A DNA stretch of 64,000 nt, taken from NCBI GenBank assembly GCA_019055375.1, contig JAHQIW010000827.1:1-64000 (forward strand), read 5' to 3'. How positions within the stretch are numbered: position 1 is the first letter of the stretch; the number at the start of each line of letters is the position of its first letter. The notes beneath the pieces were generated by a model that was given only the letters and a program-made list of their open reading frames with translations, did not search any database and was not told the DNA's origin. Shown in pieces: positions 23,720 through 35,719 of this stretch. The translations under genes and the position numbers were made by a program. The DNA comes from Parelaphostrongylus tenuis (Eukaryota > Nematoda > Chromadorea > Rhabditida > Metastrongylidae).

Positions 23720-24150
23720 AATCACCTGTATCACCTGTCGTCCCATTGATCGTCGAGTGATTCGAGCGAGTACCAGCAACACTTCCCCAGCAGCACATTT
23801 TGCCCTATCGCGCGCAAGAGTAGCCCAGTGAGTCCTTCTCGCTTCAGGGAATCGCTGAGCATCATATTTTTCTTCCACAGCTTTCCTGAAGAAGTCGAAC
23901 CAACGGCTTGGTGGTCTTCTTGTAAAACGCTTAATGTCTTTGGCCTCTTTAATACATCATCGATGCTCTTAAACGTTCTCCAAGCCGGTCGTTTCCTCCT
24001 GCTCAACTTTGGAGCTACCGCTCATCATGTTGAGTACGCGACCTAAATAGGAGTAACTCGAGCATTCGGAGATTGTCGTTTCGTTGAACGTTAATTGGGA
24101 ATTCAAAACCCATCCGTTCTTCATCAACATTGTTTTCTTTAGATTTAGTT
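23720..24150 (-). mobile_element. RTE copy C (3' fragment)
   Basis: Only the last part of the element is present. The tail shows AATCACCTGTATCACCTGTC on the plus strand, followed by the conserved GATCGTCGAGTGA. The region near the truncation encodes the minus-strand counterpart of the VLN(S/A)PFT segment (24,085-24,140). It abuts the second RTE-like relic on its 3' side. Confidence 0.8.
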
Positions 24151-24159
24151 GAATAGATG

Positions 24160-24880
24160 TTTGATGATACCGATTGCATCAGCTTTCATAGTCTAAACCA
24201 TCACGCTAGGTTATTGCGGAACTTTGAATGTACTTGAAATGGCTCTGGGAAAAGACCATCCTTTCTTCTGAAGGATTATTATTTTCGATTGAAGCGAATT
24301 TGCTGCACCAACTTCTGGTCTTTCATCACAGTGTTTTTTTCCTTGTGAAAATTACAGTACCTCTAACATTCGGTAGTTTTTTTTTCGTCTTCCTCAAAAG
24401 TCGTAGAATAGAGAAGCACGTCTCTTTGCTATCTTGAGGATATCCTGGCTGTTGTTTCCATAGGGCGTTCCTCGTTGACATCCGGACAGTGCTGACAAAG
24501 GGAGCGAGTTTTGTTAGCACAGGCCGCAACAGGCATCACAACTACTCGCTATAGTGCCCATCGACATTTCCAAGAAAAACTTTTTGAAAGTCGTTTGTTC
24601 TTAATTATTAGAGTCTGCAGTGGTATCTCACCTCCATCGTTAATGAAAATACAAGAAGGCTGTTGCCTGTTATAAAAATACCAGAATATTCTCACTGCGA
24701 AATCTAAAGGAGCGCTTTATTGTAATATGCAACGATTGTTTTTTTTGGATTAGGAAATGGGGTGAGATAGGGCTTCATGGAGCTACTGTTACTCAGACAA
24801 GAACTTCTTGTCATCCATAACATTTTTTTATTTTAACTTTTTCCTTCATTGGAGACTGAATCTTCTAATCTATGGTATTT
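24160..24880. other. No gene seen
   Basis: No supported feature. Overlapping frames of 67-69 codons on opposite strands at 24,228-24,529 have no recognisable motif. Confidence 0.35.
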
Positions 24881-24885
24881 TCAAT

Positions 24886-25870
24886 GTTTGAAACAAGTGC
24901 TTATTTTGTCCTTTAAGCCAAACACAAGGTGCTACATTAAATTTATTTGACAGGGACGTTTCGGCAGTTCGCCTTCTTCAGAGCTTGGAAAGGTCGAATT
25001 GTCCGCAATCCAATCAGTCAGACACCTCCATTACTCCTTTAGAAAAATCACCAGACCTAAATTTCAATCGCATCAAGCACAAAATACACTCCCTTCATAC
25101 TCACCGCTTTTTTACTTGTGTTCCACTGAATGATCCAAGTGGAAATCACAGGAAGGAGATCATATAGACTCGTAATGCACCCTACCTATCAAAACAACAG
25201 TCTTATATACTGACTCAAATCACGAGTGATTATGAGGCATTCCTTCCTGCGGTTTATTGTTGGATTGGTCGTATCAGTCCGAGGTGCTTCCAGAATTTTT
25301 CGCGCTGATGTCCTTTGTTCCTGCGCAAAGATGGTGTCTTCGATGTCAAAATCAACTTCTTCGTGTTTCTGTTTTCTATGTGTCCCTAACGAGGTATTCC
25401 GTCTATTAAGGCGTTTGTCAGCTAGATGTTCTTCTATGAGGGCACAGAGCGGCCTAACCGTTTTGTCAATATACTTATCGCTGCACTCTTTGCAAGGGAC
25501 TAGGTAGACTGTACCTAGGCTCACGCAACCACCATCTCTGCCGTTAAGATATATTTTACAATCTTTCGTTATGCAGGCATGGTCAAATAAGCGGTTGCGA
25601 ACTAGTTGGCGTTTTAGAGTATTCGGTGGTATTTCAATCACCGATTGCTCTAAACCCGCTCTTTTTAAGCAGCGTTTTATAGCTGTAACAATCTCATTTG
25701 AAAAGAACGGGAGGATAAACGGAACTTTCTTTTCATTCGAGTTTTCGTTCTAGGCGTATTATTTCCTCTAAACCTAAGCCGGGGAGTTACAAATTCATAT
25801 CCATTAGAAAAGGCTACTTCACGAGCTAGTTTCACGGATTCTACTCTCTGCTCCTTCCCGTTACATACAT
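24886..25870 (-). mobile_element. Penelope-like element 1, minus-strand fragment
   Basis: Minus-strand order: the end of the reverse transcriptase (LAREVAFSNGYEF near 25,800), then a 150-codon frame at 25,641-25,189 with a GIY-YIG endonuclease. It reads LKRQLVRNRLFDHACIT, then GTVYLVPCKECSDKYIDKT; the usual YIG is YID here, which would harm activity. The 3' non-coding region carries a hammerhead-like core at 24,959-24,981. It is 5'-truncated. An inverted partner begins at about 25,877. Such tail-bearing inverted partial copies are known for Penelope-like insertions. Confidence 0.85.
24959..24981 (-). ncRNA. Hammerhead-ribozyme-like core, Penelope 1
   Basis: Minus strand: CTGAAGA, then a short stem GGC..GCC, then GAAA. 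This matches CUGANGA-stem II-GAAA. Penelope-like elements are known to carry hammerhead motifs. The cleavage-side strand (stem III and the NUH triplet) could not be assigned by eye. Confidence 0.5.
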
Positions 25871-25876
25871 TGGTGC

Positions 25877-26415
25877 TGTTAGAAACATGTTGTTTACTAG
25901 CTCCTTTTTCGTATGTGAGGGATGTCGTAGACGGAATACCCCGCCAGGGACGCATAGAGAACAAAAACATGACGGAGTTGATTTTGATGCCGGAGTCACA
26001 ATCCTTGCGCAAAAGCAAGAAACATCAGCGCGAAAGATGTTGGAAGCGTTTTGGATTAATACGACCTGTCCAACAGCAAACCGCAGGAGTAATGCGTTGT
26101 AATCACACGTGATTTAATTCAGTAAATAAGACTGTTGTTTTGATGAGTAGGTGCATTAGGAGCTTTTGTGATCTCCTTCCGGTAATTTCCAGTTGGATCA
26201 TTTAGTGGAACACATATAGAAAAAAACGGTGAATATGTTTTGTGCTTGGTGCGATTGAAATCTAGGTCTGGTGATTTTTTCTAAAGGAGTAATGAAGGTG
26301 TATGACTGATTGGATTGCTAACAATTTGACCTTTCCAGGCTCTGAAGAAGGCGAACTGCCGAAACGTCAGCTGCCATATGCATTTTGATGTAACATTTCG
26401 TGTTTAGCTTGAAGA
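25877..26415 (+). mobile_element. Penelope-like element 1b, plus-strand fragment
   Basis: It starts inside the GIY-YIG C-terminal part (PPGTHREQKHDGVDFDAGVT, then QETSARKMLEAFWINTT) and runs through about 300 bp of 3' region that mirrors 24,886-25,190. A hammerhead-like core lies at 26,342-26,364. With the minus copy it makes a roughly 1.5 kb inverted structure. Confidence 0.8.
26342..26364 (+). ncRNA. Hammerhead-ribozyme-like core, Penelope 1b
   Basis: This is the same 23-nt core as at 24,959-24,981, in opposite orientation, with all conserved core bases intact. The flanks (CTTTCCAGGCT before, CGTCAGCTG after) are also shared. Confidence 0.5.
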
Positions 26416-26794
26416 AGAAAATCAGGAATTATATTGAAGCATGCCGAGGTTATAGACAGTCGGTCCTGGGAATTGTTCCAAATATGTTTTTATTAACGCC
26501 AATTTATTCCGAAATCGATGAATTCTTTGGTCAGCACGAAACTACATGATGAACATCGTATTGCACTTTTTTTCTATTACATCGCTAGATTTCTTTCCAA
26601 TAATTTATATTTTTAAAACATAGCCTTCGATGTCCTTGGAGTGAACTATTTGATAGATCTGGCCGTTTGGTGGTGGCCAGAGGGGTCGGTGATTTCCCAG
26701 TATATTCAGCTTGTCTGGTCTCTAATTTTTACAGATAATAAGTTCTCTAGAAGCCTGCTTAAACTTATTATTTCGTTAAGCCTCCTGTAGAGTA

Positions 26795-26970
26795 TAACAT
26801 GTTTTGAGCTGCTAGGTCTAGTAGTATACAGGCGCCTATTCCCTTTATGGAAGATTATTTCACCTCAAGGGTTCGGTTGAGCCGAGGGAGAGTGGTACTA
26901 ATAAGTCTCAAAAGGACGAAGCAGGCATCTGTATGCCACCAGACCTAACAGCTCAAAACATGTTATATCC
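26795..26970. repeat. Snapback repeat with terminal inverted repeats
   Basis: TATAACATGTTTTGAGCTGC, then TAGGTCT, at about 26,798 is the inverse of AGACCTAACAGCTCAAAACA, then TGTTATA, at about 26,940. That gives about 26 bp of near-perfect stem around a 115 bp interior. The interior (GGTTCGGTTGAGCCGAGGGA) recurs at 57,360 and 57,625. It looks like a small non-autonomous DNA element. Confidence 0.65.
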
Positions 26971-27029
26971 TTATCAGATCAAATCAGTTTGATCGGCTCC
27001 ATTTAAAAGTGGTCGACAGAAGAGGTAAT

Positions 27030-27810
27030 CTTATTGTCACTGGTTCTTAAACCGCTTGGGAACATTTTGGTCATGCAGGCCCGAAGATTACTCCGCGCGC
27101 CAATATTTTCTACGGCCCACGCACGTGGAATGTAAAAGAGAGGAACTACTTGGTGAATATTGGCTTTAATAGGATTTTGTCGTTATTCAGTGATAAATGT
27201 TACCAAGAAAGTTTTTGTGAAGTTCATTATAGCTTTTTATACGAATAACTCTCATTTGTCAAGAAATCAATTACTTTTTATCAAGAAGAACCACATGTGC
27301 CTAGAACGAACGCATTTGCAACCGTTCTGTAATATTCTTTAAAATTTCTCTTCTTTTTTGGTCCATTTTACTATGGACGTTCGATAGCTGAGAAATAACG
27401 ATTCTGATTTCAAGCCTGGCCTTTAGTTCGATTTGCACACTACGTTTTACTGCCCAATAATGCATAACGTTTCGCAATCATAGTCCATTTTTTGAACTTC
27501 AAAGCGGAATTTCGGTAACATACAGTGGCATTTCAGATTAGATTAGACATAGTACTACTGAAGAGACTTATGGCAATGTAATTTTAGCTAAAACATCGAC
27601 CCGTTTTCTTGTAACAATCCACTATTTTCTATGAAATGAATGGAATGCAACCGGATCATGTGAGATGTGTTTGAATTGCTTTCCTTTTCCACTCAGCATC
27701 GTTTTTCATTAAAGCATTATTAATCATTCAACAGCTCGAAAAGTGGAAAATTTAGTAATGAACTTATGAACTTATATGGCAAGGAGATCTTCACATTGAG
27801 CTTCGCTAAA
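27030..27810. other. No gene seen
   Basis: AT-rich, without supported exon or repeat. Confidence 0.35.
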
Positions 27811-27814
27811 AAAA

Positions 27815-28130
27815 AGGATGGCTCTGCGCTCAAGAGTGCGTGTTGCGCAGAGATAGAGGGAATCGCACCCAAGGTCGTTGATTCAATCGCGCATCCATAA
27901 GTCACCGAGCCTTCTATACTTCCAAGATCGCTAATTCATGCCAGATTTGTTTGAGAGCATAAGCAACGTTACGTTGACTTAATTTACAGGTAGGTCACCG
28001 CGAATCACTGTAAGAGATAGATATGCATTGAATCACCTCAGACAAAAGTAGGTTTAAAGTCGGTTGCTAGGTATCTCTCAAAGGGTCACCAGCACAAAGA
28101 GCTCCATTCTTCTAATTTTTTAACTTCAGG
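27815..28130 (+). repeat. SINE-2 copy
   Basis: Degenerate head (GTGTTGCGCAGAGATAGAGG), then GGTCGTTGATTCAATCGCGC with the B-box-like part, then TAAGTCACCGAGCCTTC. The distal part TATGCATTGAATCACCTCAG is at about 28,022. Confidence 0.6.
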
Positions 28131-28139
28131 TCTACGTTG

Positions 28140-29195
28140 TTTGAACTTCACCAAGCACGTTGTTTTTCTTTACGAAATGTAATTGGATATTGAGCCTACT
28201 TTATCGCTGCAAAACGATTAAATATCACTAGAAAGAGTTTTGTAAGCGGATGTCCCATGAAAAGAATACCCATGTACCAAAACTTTCTACTTTCCATTAG
28301 GAAAGCTGCACACTTGAGAAGCTGAGAACATTAGTCGATTTTTTCCTTGTATGCAAGCACAACATCGTTTAATAACCCTTGTGATTTCCTCTTAACACAG
28401 AAAATGAAAGATCATTTCCGTAATCTGGAGTCTTTTTCTACCCCATGAGAAAGATGCGCATCTGGATTAGATTTAAAGTTTCGGTAGTTAATCGTAGCTT
28501 AAATGACTGAAATTTCAATGAAGTATATTTTTTATGGTCTGTATATTACGTTGTTATAGCAAAAGCAAAATTATATTTCACACTTAAGCACTTTTGCTGG
28601 GCAGAGCTTTTTCTTCGGACTTCCAATAATTATTTGATAGCTAATCACTGTATTGCGCTGTAGCAGTCACAAAAACATTTGGTTTAGCACTATGCGCGCA
28701 TTCTTTGCTTTATGTAGAAACGATCGATCGTTTAGCGCGAGTTCAAGAAGGCTTTCAAAGAAGTGAAGTTCGCCAAAATTTTTGTGATATAGGCTATTGA
28801 AAGACTATTAAAACTCCAGAGAAAGCCAGAAAACTCGTTCTTCTTAAAGGTCCGAAACAAGGAGCGTATAAAGAATGGTTTGCGAAATTATACGTTGAAA
28901 TGAGTGAATGATGGATAAATAGAATGAAAAAGCATAAAGTAGCTTCACAAGAATGCAAAATGTCATTTCCTTCTACGCATGTAATTACTGCCTTCAAAAA
29001 TGCTGCGCTTCAAAGGAAACACATGAAATTAATCTCAGGTTTCAGCGATGAAACAAAATTCGTATCTGAGTACACGTGGATACATGAAAAGTTATTACCC
29101 ATAAGACGAAGGAACAAAGTTCTTTTACAGCTCCACAAAAGTCTCAACTCCTGAAAGGAGCTAGTTCCAAAAAGCGAACATTCTTCATTTCGCCG
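28140..29195. other. Upstream region of the third F-box relic
   Basis: There is a 76-codon frame at 28,924-29,154 with no recognised motif. I could not establish homology to the 5' flanks of the other two F-box copies beyond the last few tens of bases. Confidence 0.3.
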
Positions 29196-29202
29196 CGAGA
29201 CA

Positions 29203-29500
29203 ATGGCTTCAACGTACTTTTCACTTCCCGACAACGCTATTTTGTTGATGTTGCTACTACTGGTCATAGAGGATGCTAGGTCTTTGAGGAATACCTGTAG
29301 TTGGTTCAGGTAAGTCAGAGTCATCTCCTCTAGTTGTCTATTCTATGGTTGATACAGCAAAGTTGAGTTTAGGGAATTCATACTGAGTTATAAAGGAGTG
29401 TTGTCTAAGCCAGAGCTGAACTGGAAGTAAACCTTCTTTCATCTGGTGGCAAAATAACTGTTACCACTGAGGTTCTTCACTATCACGAGATTTTTCACCA
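29203..29500 (+). pseudogene. Third F-box copy, 5' fragment
   Basis: Exon 1 is 29,203-29,309 (107 nt, the same length as in both arms) and encodes MASTYFSLPDNAILLMLLLL, ending NTCSWF. Intron 1 is 48 nt (29,310-29,357), identical in length to the left copy. Exon 2 opens KVEFREFILSYKGVLSKPEL, then hits TAA at 29,428. Homology fades at about 29,500, shortly before the RTE copy D tail. It is a decayed fragment in the spacer between the two arms. Confidence 0.8.
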
Positions 29501-29579
29501 GTGAACAATCATTCGGAAGGCACGAAAAAATTGCTCTATTTCTTTCTTACTATTTTTAAATCAGTTCTATCAAATGTGG

Positions 29580-31367
29580 TCCTTGATCGTCTAGTGACTC
29601 GAATGGGTGTCAGTAGCATTTCTATTCTTTCGTATCTTATGGAATAATGTCCTAGTGTGTCATCCTCACTTGAAGGATTCGTTGACCATCATGTCTTTCC
29701 TCTTGGCTTTTCGCGGAGAAATTGGGCCATCGTGTCGGTGGTCTCCCTTTAGAGTGCTTGGTATCCGAAAGAATCCAGTCGATAGTGGCTCTCGTCCATT
29801 GGTTGCAGTTGAAGCGAATACGTGTATGGTCCATTTTATTTCCGATATCTTGGCGTGTAGAATGTGCCGTTAATTTTCGTCCGTCGATCTAGGTCGAAAC
29901 TTCGGATCCATTCCCTTATTTGCGAAATACGGAATACTCCTAGTACCGATCTTTCGAGAGCGCGTTCATTAACCCTATTTGGTCTCTCGTCTTGCCTACG
30001 TAGCGACGAGGTTTCTGCTGCAAACATGAGGGCAGGTATAACAGTCGAGTCGAAAAGGTGGGCGCGGAGTCGGATGTTTTTTTCCTCTTCACTACATCCG
30101 TGGTGCTCTTAAACGTTCCCTAGGCTGCTCGCTTCCTCCTCCTCAACTCTGAAACTAGGCCGCTCATCATGTTGATTGCACAACCTGTATAGCCGTAAGT
30201 GGAGCATTCGGAGATGTTCGCTTCATTGAGCGTAAATGGGCCTTCAAAATCCGTCCGGTCTTCACTAAGATCGTTTTTACTATATCTAGTTTCAGGCCAA
30301 TCTCTCCACAGGCGCTGTTGAAATCGGTCAACATTCGTTCCGCTTGGTTGATGCTCTGTGGTATGAGAACGATATCATCAGCGAAGCGGAGGTGGCTAAA
30401 TAGTCGACTGTCAATTTAGACTCTCATGCTGTCCCATTGTAAAGTTCTCATGACGTTTTGGAGGATGGCAGTGAATAATTTGGTCGGAATTGTATTGCCT
30501 CCACAAATTGCTTTTCTTACGTCGATGGTAATATTGTTGTGTAATGGAGTTATCTTGGCAATAAAATCTCTATATAGCTCGCGAAGGATCGTTGCGCACT
30601 GAATAGGGACGCCCTGGATGTCGAGAACCTCTATAGTTGCTTTTATCTCTACTGAACCAAAGACTTCTTCAAAACGGTAAAAGTGGAACAGAGATGTATT
30701 TTGCAGGTTTATGAAATTTCAATAAGTCTTGTGATCGTGAGGATGTACTAAATCTTTTTCAGGAACCCTGCTTCTTCGCATGGCCATCCTTTGTCCAATG
30801 ATCTTTCAATCCTCTTTAGGATGACTCGAGTGAAGAGTTCATAGATAACGGGCATCAAGCAGACTGGGCGACAATTGCCTATGTCGTGATGGTCTCCTTT
30901 TTTGAGCAATAACACGGTCTTTCTCGTATTCCATTGAGTGGAAACTTTGCATTCTGACAGGTAGCGAGTGAAGAGTCGAGCCAGGGTGTTGATGGGAAAC
31001 TGGCTATAGGTTCTTCAGATGTTCTGTGTCTAATCCTGTCTGGACCAAGTGTTCTTCTATTCTTCACCGCAATATAGCATGCCGGAGTTAGTAAAGGAGA
31101 CCGGTGGAACGGCAGAATTATCCTCTTTCAATTTATATGACGGTAAGAGGATACGGCTAGCGAATAGATACATGTAGTAGTGGTGGATGATTTTGTCCAC
31201 CATGTTTCTGGAAGCTGTAAATGTCCCATCAGGGCATCGGAGCGCAGTCATCTTGATCTTATATCTGGCGAAGCCTCGCTGGGCTTTGCGAATGCTCTTC
31301 CCCCGTTCTGCGGCTTTTGCCATAGCTTCTGCTCGTCTCTCTTTGAGATCTTCTTTACACGAGCTCG
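29580..31367 (-). mobile_element. RTE copy D
   Basis: Minus-strand relic. The linker (KAAERGKSIRKAQRGFARYK near 31,310) is followed by RT fingers (TLGPDRIRHRTSEEP near 31,050) and the catalytic FADDIVL near 30,370. The C-terminus (LERSVLGVFRISQIREWIRS) is near 29,940. The 3' end with GTCTAGTGACTCG is near 29,590. It is 5'-truncated at about 31,367, exactly where Penelope 3' sequence begins. Multiple frameshifts. Confidence 0.85.
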
Positions 31368-31640
31368 CGCCCTTCCTTCGTTTGATCTTCTAAGCTGAAC
31401 TAGGCAGCATATAAATAACACAATCCGAATCATTTAAATAGACTAATACTGCATACGCCCAGCTCTGAAGAAGGCTGGTCGCCAAAATGTTAACCGAATT
31501 TCTACGACTAATTTGCCAACCTCGCGTCAGCTAATCAAGATAAGTGCTCTCGATTTCCACATAATAATTAACTATGCCGTGGTTTATAGAAAGTCGAACT
31601 TTTGAATTGTTAGGGATCGCATAGATTTAAATTCCTATTT
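31367..31640 (+). mobile_element. Penelope-like 3' end fragment
   Basis: Closely matches 50,680-50,940: CGCCCTTCCTTCGTTTGATC, then TTCTAAGCTGA, GGCAGCATATAAATAA and AGTCGAACTTTT. It includes a decayed hammerhead-like core at 31,465-31,487 (CTGAAGA kept, GAAA changed to AAAA). Only the tail is present, fused to RTE copy D. Confidence 0.8.
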
Positions 31641-31644
31641 AAAA

Positions 31645-33165
31645 CTAAATTACATCAGAATTTGAGTCACTGTTACTCAGAGCGAAAAATGCTGAATATG
31701 CGTTGTTACGCCATGGTTTTTACTCATCGAAATCAAAAGATGACACCAAGAAAACCGAAGTGAGGCGTCGTGGTAAAGGTCGAACCAGAAACCTTCACGA
31801 AGGACGCGGTGCAGATTGGCAGGGACGAGACGGGCAATTACTCTCACCTTGGGGCTTAAAGTCGCAGATGAGGAGGAGCAAACCGTTCAGCCTTGTTAGA
31901 TGAACACCCAGCGGACTGGGTCTATGTGATGAACTCCTAATGGTCAAGGATGATCGACCTCATAGTAATGATCTAAAACTTTTATTTGGAACAGTCGGTC
32001 ATCATCAAGATGTAGTTCAACTTGAGATTTTCATGAGACGGTTTTTTCACTTTACATAATCGGGGGAAACCTTCTAATCTGCACAAAAGTCACTGAAATA
32101 AATGTTTTCGGTCAATCTATCAGTTTAGTAAAGTCAAGAAGGCCACAGAACTGCAGAAACATGGGCAAGAATCAGAAAGTATGTCGTAAAAACTACATGT
32201 GACTTTATCACGAGGACATTCGTAGTGTCGCGCTATATACTAGGACAATCAATTAAGATTTGACTTGGATAACCAGTCTCTGTCTGTATCAGTGCAATCG
32301 TCGTGTCAACTTGGTAATAAGTGGTTTTTTCGATCCTGAAGTGGTTCGAGTCACTTTATTGATCACCGGTTGTTTGAGAATAGCGAGTGTGATCAGCGTG
32401 TTATTTGTGGTGGGCGTGCTGAGTGACTCTGGTATAAAGTTCACCTCAACGTATTCACTGTGTATTCGAGAACACCTGTGACTTGTGAAAATAATCACAC
32501 AGATGATAAAAACACACAAATCATAAAGAAGCAAAATGTGTTGAACACCACAATGTTACATGAGGAATTCGTTTCAACGATCGTTGTCTATGTATAATAA
32601 TGTTTAGTTAAAAAACAGTTGCCCTTTCAACTTGCATATTACCCTCCATTCCGGCGCAAATGTAACGTTCCATGAAGTGTCAAGTACTCCCTATTACGAT
32701 CTGTTTAGTATCTCCCAGAATGATAAATACCTTCTCATATTAGCTAACCTTTAAAGCTTTATCAATCCTGACTTGTGGAGTGGGTTCAGGAACATTCCCT
32801 TGCAAGAAGACTTTTTTTGCGCCGTTTTCTGTCAGTTTTGTCTTTTTTGGATACTTATCTAGCGTTGCTTAACGACCCACCATAAATACGCATCTGCGCT
32901 TATGCTTCTTCCTCTTATACCTCCCTTTTCCATTTCTCGACGGTCTAGACTATGAAGATTACACTCAGCTATTACCAGGCCGACTGCGGTGTGCACTTTT
33001 GTAACATAGGTTAACGATCCTTGTTCCTTTTGACATTTAACCTCGTCATCCATTCAGTAATATGCAAGAGACCACTCTCCTCATGTTGAGCACTACGATC
33101 CCTAGGTGACCCGCTCTTGCTGCTTTAGCCACCTGACCCATCACGTTCCCCAAGGTGCTCTTGCT
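31645..33165. other. No gene seen
   Basis: Frames of 60-80 codons at 31,703-31,903 (plus) and 32,289-32,534 (minus) show no motif I recognise. No repeat partner was found in the window. Confidence 0.35.
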
Positions 33166-33169
33166 GACT

Positions 33170-33285
33170 TCGTGGTCCTCATGGGTACAAAGATACATCC
33201 AGTAATGTTTAGTGGTTTGCAGAATAGACTGCGGCGGGAGTTGAACTCCTGCTCTACCCATACCGGGGGTGATAAGATTTGCCAG
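33170..33285 (-). repeat. SINE-1 fragment, minus strand
   Basis: On the minus strand the B-box-like GGAGTTCAACTCC is followed by ATTCTGCAAACCACTAAACA, a degenerate version of the family tail. Confidence 0.5.
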
Positions 33286-33369
33286 CGTTATTGACTTTAA
33301 TGCTGATTAATGTTTACCAGGCTAAAATTAAAAAGATTAATTGCTAATCCCCTACAATAGTTTGTATCG

Positions 33370-33545
33370 AAGGAGGAGTGGTAGCGTTGCGGTGGCATCA
33401 AGCCGTAGCGCTAGCATGCGTTCCCGTGTAAGTGGAACACCTTGTTCAGCTCCTATCCGATGTCCGATGTATTGAATACCACTCAGCATTCTTGCATGTA
33501 TATTTGTAACATCATACCACTACTAGAAGCAGTAGGAAATCTGTA
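33370..33545 (+). repeat. SINE-1 copy
   Basis: A degenerate head (AGCATGCGTTCCCGTG) is followed by the clear tail CCACTCAGCATTCTTGCATG, then ATATTTGTAACATCATACCA and CTACTAGAAGCAGT. Confidence 0.65.
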
Positions 33546-33559
33546 TGTGTATTCTATCA

Positions 33560-35715
33560 TCCACCGTTCATTGTTCGTATAGTTCATAGTTCCACCGTGA
33601 TTTTTATGCCGTTACTGCTTATGAAGTCTATTGTTTGTATTAGTGCGCGGCTGTTACAATGTCGTAACGATGTTGAACAGATTGATGTCCGTGGAGCCAA
33701 ACTGAGCTTGTCCAACTGGCAACGTCTGTCCCCGCCAGCGTGGGACCGGCTCCAACCCCCTCCACCCCTCTCCCCCTTTGCCCCCCGCCCTGCGATTCTG
33801 ATCGCACACGTAAAGATATTGTTATAAGTTTCAGATGGTTTAAATTTATTGTTATAAATTGCAGATTGTTGAATAAATTGTGGTCAGTGAACTACGTACA
33901 TTGATTTCTTGTATTACGGTATTGCTATGTGAGATTTGGTGTGATTTGATGTGCCACTGATTTGAGCATATTACAGTGGAAACAGAAATGTAAGACTAAA
34001 ACTCTAGTGAAGTATGGGATCGAACCAACAATACTGTTAGCGCTATTGAATTTTAAGAGAAGTCTTATGAAACCATAGTAAATAGAGGTGTAATTGAACT
34101 TACTAGCGTTAAGCAAGCGACTGCTAATGGCTGCAGTGTCAGGTAATCTTGTTACTTGACACCTAGTCATTTGTCATCATTGCGGTGTAAGTGATCTTTT
34201 TACTCACGTGCAGTGTAACGTGTTCGGCGTCGATTGCTCCATAAGAAAGCGGTATAGTCTCCTACGAGTCATTGGCTTAAACGAAAGACACCATGCTACT
34301 GATGAGGTCGAAAGGTTGAAGGGTACGAATAGCACCGATAATTGCCATGATAGACTTGAAGAAAGACTTATGTCAGGGTGAACTTAGTTACTATGATAGA
34401 TTTTCGGCGGCACTGCATAATCACCAATATGGTGCAAAAGTTGCTTTTCTAAGGTGATCTGTGTTCTTTTGCACTACTATAGAGCAACTTTTACGCCTCC
34501 CACCCGGTGTTTTCTAAATGTACGCTGAAGATGCTGGAGGTAATCCATCCTAAAATTTCATAGTAAGCGCAACATATATAGCGGAAGTGTTTTTTAAAAT
34601 GAGATGGCCGCTGAGGTGATCATAAACCAACTCATGACGCTTATCAAAAATAGTTTAGAGGCGCTATGGCTGAGAGGTTGTAATGCTCGTAGCGCGTGGA
34701 GTCGATCTTTCTTTCAACACTCTTCCACAGTGAACAAAGAATACCGTATGGACGTCACAGCCGGGTCATCCTCGAAATTGCAAGGAGACGCGCTCAACAA
34801 GTGCTCTATGACGTTCAAGAAAAATACGAAAGAACAATTGGATTCTAATAGTGAAATCCGTAGAGTGGAAAAATCACAGTAAGAACAGACCAAATGAAGT
34901 GAAGGAGGGATGAAGTAGTTCATAAGTGTAGTGTATTGTTTGAAGATTTTCTACGGGGAACATGTGATGATCAATGCTTCGATCTCACTCCAGGCTAACG
35001 CTATAGCTCCTCAGCATCCACGCGTACGCCAATTTAGCACAAAACTTATCGAAAAAGATTTCTTCCGTCTACATAGAATCAGCTTTTGTGCTAAATATCT
35101 AGAATACTTTATCAGATCAGTTTTAAGATTTGAGTAAGAATTACCTTGATCGGCCATTACAGTAACGACATTCATAACAAACACAAAAATGTTGAATATT
35201 GGGTGAACTCTAACACAATCTGAAAAACGAAGAGAGAAGCACTGGGATCCGCAAAGTCAGTGAAGGCGCATGATTAAGCCAAGATTAGTTAACGCAACCT
35301 CTTCTCTTCAACCGTGGTCAGTGAAGTCGACACGATGGAATCACGAAGGCACACCAGAAAACGAATGGGTTTAGACATTCAGCTTGGATCAATGAGGTTG
35401 TGAAATAAGACAGGACGACGAGACGCTAACCGATTCAACAATTTGCAGTTTTCTTTTTGCTGCTTTTGCATTGATAAAAAAGAAGAGAAACAATGATTTC
35501 GAAGATTTCGGACCAGTGTATTTCAACATGTTGCTTCATTTTCAAAATAGTCGAAGATGTTATTCAATGTAAAACTGTTGCTTGCTAATGTCAACTGATC
35601 TGCGAAATGCAAAATTTTCCTTATACAGCTCGAATGCAGAATAAAAATTATTTCTAGTCGTACTACAGGGGTTTTTCTGCTATTGTGGTCTGCAGCGGAA
35701 CTCCTCTTCAACCTA
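33560..35715. other. No gene seen; one possible hairpin
   Basis: There is a C-rich patch at about 33,730-33,790. Around 34,435-34,495, AAAAGTTGCT and AGCAACTTTT could pair (10 bp, loop about 36 nt). A 92-codon frame at 34,604-34,882 is unrecognised. Confidence 0.3.
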
Positions 35716-35719
35716 TGAT

